A stretch of DNA of 64,000 nucleotides from Candidatus Lucifugimonas marina. GTDB taxonomy: Bacteria; Chloroflexota; Dehalococcoidia; Lucifugimonadales; Lucifugimonadaceae. Location of the stretch: NCBI GenBank assembly GCA_029593915.1, contig CP046147.1:434001-498000 (forward strand). Reading direction: 5' to 3'. The position numbers and the translations under genes are program-made. Shown here piece after piece: positions 62,069 to 64,000 of this stretch. Every line of letters starts with the position of its first letter. Position 1 is the first letter of the stretch. The notes beneath the pieces were generated by a model. The model made no database searches, was not told where the DNA came from, and was given only the letters and a program-made list of their open reading frames with translations.

Positions 62069-62908
62069 TTATTTGACTGCTGTAATCAGATTTTCGAGAA
62101 CTATTGCAACGCCGTGGTGATTGTTCGATGCAGTTTGAAACCGCGCCAGCGATTTGATCTCAGGAATAGCGTTTTCGACCGCTACCGGCCAACCGCAATC
62201 GCGAATTAGATCGATATCTACGTAGTCGTCACCAAACGAGAGAACGTCAGAAAGCGGTATGCCTGCAGACTCGAGTAGATCGGCAACTGCGCCTGACTTA
62301 CTCGCGTCTGATGGCACGATGTTCAGGAACTGTTCCTCGGATGCCCTGAACACTACGCTGTTCTTAGTTAATCTCTCTTCGAGTAAAACTGCTGTTTCTT
62401 CGAGATTCGTGCCGACACCGTTTACCGAAACCTTGACGGGTTGACACTGCATGGCTTCTTCGAATCCTAGAACCATGGTCGGGGTTGCAGCGTTGAATGC
62501 CCATAGTTCGTTTATGTCATCGTCATGATTCACAGCGAACTGCGTTCCGTCGATTTCGAGCGTCATTCGCGCCCATGGTGCGTGCTCGTTGACCAGCGCC
62601 CAGCAGTTGCGGGCGTCTGACTGATTCATCGTGCGTTTTAGTGAACCTGTCAGTCCCACTTTGCCTTCAGCTATCGTGCCGTTCATCTGTACCAGTGAGG
62701 TGATTTCCAGAATGTCGTCGCCAACCAATATTGGCAGCACCCGTTCGGGGCGGGATGTTGCGATGACGATCGGGAGCCCGAGTTTGTGAACATTGTGAAT
62801 GGCGGCGCGAGTGCGGTCGTCTAATCGAGAATCAGAATTTAGCGTGGTTTCGTCGAGATCCATCGCCACGGCTCTGGGCGTTTTTGTCGAGAAATCTGGG
62901 AGGTTCAA
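62069..62908 (-). CDS. HAD-family hydrolase (Cof type)
   Basis: A 279-aa HAD phosphatase. Motif 1 is M-D-L-D-E-T-T-L-N near residue 16 (nucleophile Asp), motif 2 A-T-S-R-P near 55, motif 3 Lys in D-A-S-K-S-G near 210 and motif 4 S-F-G-D-D-Y-V-D near 237. A type II cap domain makes it a Cof-type sugar-phosphate or nucleotide phosphatase. The start is TTG 62908, overlapping the upstream MFS stop by four bases (TTGA). It sits in a tight three-gene run between two MFS genes. Confidence 0.9.
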   Translation of the reverse strand: MNLPDFSTKTPRAVAMDLDETTLNSDSRLDDRTRAAIHNVHKLGLPIVIATSRPERVLPILVGDDILEITSLVQMNGTIAEGKVGLTGSLKRTMNQSDARNCWALVNEHAPWARMTLEIDGTQFAVNHDDDINELWAFNAATPTMVLGFEEAMQCQPVKVSVNGVGTNLEETAVLLEERLTKNSVVFRASEEQFLNIVPSDASKSGAVADLLESAGIPLSDVLSFGDDYVDIDLIRDCGWPVAVENAIPEIKSLARFQTASNNHHGVAIVLENLITAVK

Positions 62909-64000
62909 CTTGTGGATTCTTCCGATTTGTTTTTGGCAGATTTACTGAGCAGGCTGGGCCAGACCAGTGCCGCTACGACTGTTGATACAAGACCTAGAGC
63001 ACCGAGAGTGCCTATCATGGCGGCAGAACCAATCTCTTCAGATATCCAGCCTCCCAGTAGTAGTCCTAACGGTAGGCCGTATATTCCGAGAGAGCGAATT
63101 CCCATCACTCGACCCCGGGTTTCGGCAGGGGCGGCCCTGAGCAGCCCGACGACCATCACTACAAACGTGGTGCCTCCGCTGAATCCCCAGAGCAGGAGGA
63201 TTAGTGCGAATACCCAGAGTGGTGGAGTCAGGGCGAGTAGCAGCATGAGCGCATGCCAGATGATCGACCCGATAATCATGATTCGACTGGGGTTACCGAT
63301 ATTTTGTCGTACGCCGAGAGTGAGTGCGCCAGATAAAGCTCCAAGGGAGGCTGCAGCAGCGAGGAGTCCGATACCCGTTCCGCCGAGATCGTATAGCTCG
63401 TCGCCGACGACAGTCATTAGCCCATTAACGATTGGGAAGGCAGTGAATTCGATCAAGAACGAGAAGAAGATCAATCCCGGCAGCAGGTCGCTTTTCCTTA
63501 CATAACGAAACCCTTCGCTCAGTCCTGCTCGGATGCTTTCAGTGTTCACTTTGGCTCTGACGACGCGAGAACTGACCTTGAGTGCTGCCAATGTCGAGAG
63601 TAGGTAGAGGATTGTGATCGTTACGTACGCCCAATCGAGTCCGACCAACTCGAAGATCGTTCCACCTGCTATCGATCCGAGCACTCTTGCTCCATCGAGA
63701 GTCGAACGTGAAAGTCCTATCGCACCGTGCAGCGAATGAGCTGGTACGGCATCGGTTGTTAGTGCCTGAACCAGTACGAGATCGAGCATTCTGACCATGC
63801 TGCCTGCGGTGACGATTGCGTAGGCGTGCCACAGAACGAGAGTATCGGTAATTATCAGAGCAGTAAGGATTACTGCCAGCACTACACCGAATACACGGAC
63901 GAATACCTGCAGCCATTTTCGATTGAACCTGTCGACCATCAGTCCGTAGAGAGGTCCGAGCAGTGTTCCTGCGAATTTGAGAGCGCCGACTAGTCCTACA
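62905..64000 (-). CDS. MFS transporter (5' end off the window)
   Basis: The frame is open past the ATG at 63939 to the right edge. The extra codons read into a membrane helix and motif A (G-L-M-V-D-R-F-N-R-K), which normally lies between helices 2 and 3. So about 50 residues are missing and 63939 is not the start. The visible ~365 residues show roughly ten more helices and resemble the neighbouring MFS protein in type. A second arginine-rich loop (G-R-V-M-G-I-R) follows helix 10. It is probably an exporter and is coupled to the HAD gene. Confidence 0.88.
   Translation of the reverse strand, partial: VGLVGALKFAGTLLGPLYGLMVDRFNRKWLQVFVRVFGVVLAVILTALIITDTLVLWHAYAIVTAGSMVRMLDLVLVQALTTDAVPAHSLHGAIGLSRSTLDGARVLGSIAGGTIFELVGLDWAYVTITILYLLSTLAALKVSSRVVRAKVNTESIRAGLSEGFRYVRKSDLLPGLIFFSFLIEFTAFPIVNGLMTVVGDELYDLGGTGIGLLAAAASLGALSGALTLGVRQNIGNPSRIMIIGSIIWHALMLLLALTPPLWVFALILLLWGFSGGTTFVVMVVGLLRAAPAETRGRVMGIRSLGIYGLPLGLLLGGWISEEIGSAAMIGTLGALGLVSTVVAALVWPSLLSKSAKNKSEESTS

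Overview
The window is a roughly 50% GC bacterial chromosome segment, most likely from a marine or aquatic Chloroflexota (SAR202/Dehalococcoidia-like). This is inferred from gene content only. The pointers are sugar-acid dehydratases of the enolase superfamily beside HpcH/HpaI aldolases and a mannonate dehydratase, lipoproteins with long Thr-Pro linkers, a sortase, ctaA/ctaB, frequent TTG/GTG starts, and many small intergenic inverted repeats. No phage, insertion sequence or CRISPR array is visible.

Layout. 1-7752: two multi-domain sensor histidine kinases flank an HpcH/HpaI aldolase and a mannonate dehydratase. The first kinase runs off the left edge and the second is broken by an in-frame TAG. 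7805-12388: tRNA-Ser(UGA), a small membrane protein, mutM and polA. 12716-14991: an arsenic-type island with a cysteine-rich PadR regulator behind a palindromic promoter, an arsM methyltransferase, and an ArsM paralogue lacking all three catalytic cysteines. 15011-19085: a TGA-split DUF805 gene, a phosphotransferase, DUF3841, a coiled-coil protein, coaD and rsmD. 19617-22515: lysS-serS. 22597-29698 (minus): ligA, an unknown 691-aa zinc-ribbon protein, pth and a secreted metallopeptidase. 29879-34140: DUF1015, two peroxiredoxin-fold lipoproteins and a class V aminotransferase. 34514-43211 (minus): ftsH, an MBL hydrolase, a CPBP protease, trpA, aroH, a DAHP synthase, ribF and tyrS. 43605-44902: infC-rpmI-rplT. 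44899-52691: an alpha/beta hydrolase, ctaA-ctaB, a sortase, tsaD, DUF2851 and small proteins. 52770-64000: a second sugar-acid catabolism region (aldolase, two enolase-superfamily dehydratases, metallophosphoesterase, SDR, DapA-like protein, PIG-L deacetylase), then MFS and HAD genes.

The strongest unusual signal is at 32076-32903. Two apparently separate ORFs form one lipoprotein of the peroxiredoxin/thioredoxin fold. Its first active-site cysteine is an in-frame TGA (U-T-F-C), followed by a hairpin that fits the bacterial SECIS pattern, so it is probably a selenoprotein. A cysteine-free relative lies immediately downstream. Other notable points are infC apparently starting at ATA behind a good Shine-Dalgarno, the ArsM-like paralogue with all three arsenic cysteines replaced, the putative arsenic-sensing PadR with a 36-bp palindrome over its promoter, a nucleophile-less alpha/beta hydrolase, a DapA-like protein without its Schiff-base lysine, and three families of intergenic inverted repeats.

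All family assignments come from reading motifs by eye. No database search was run.
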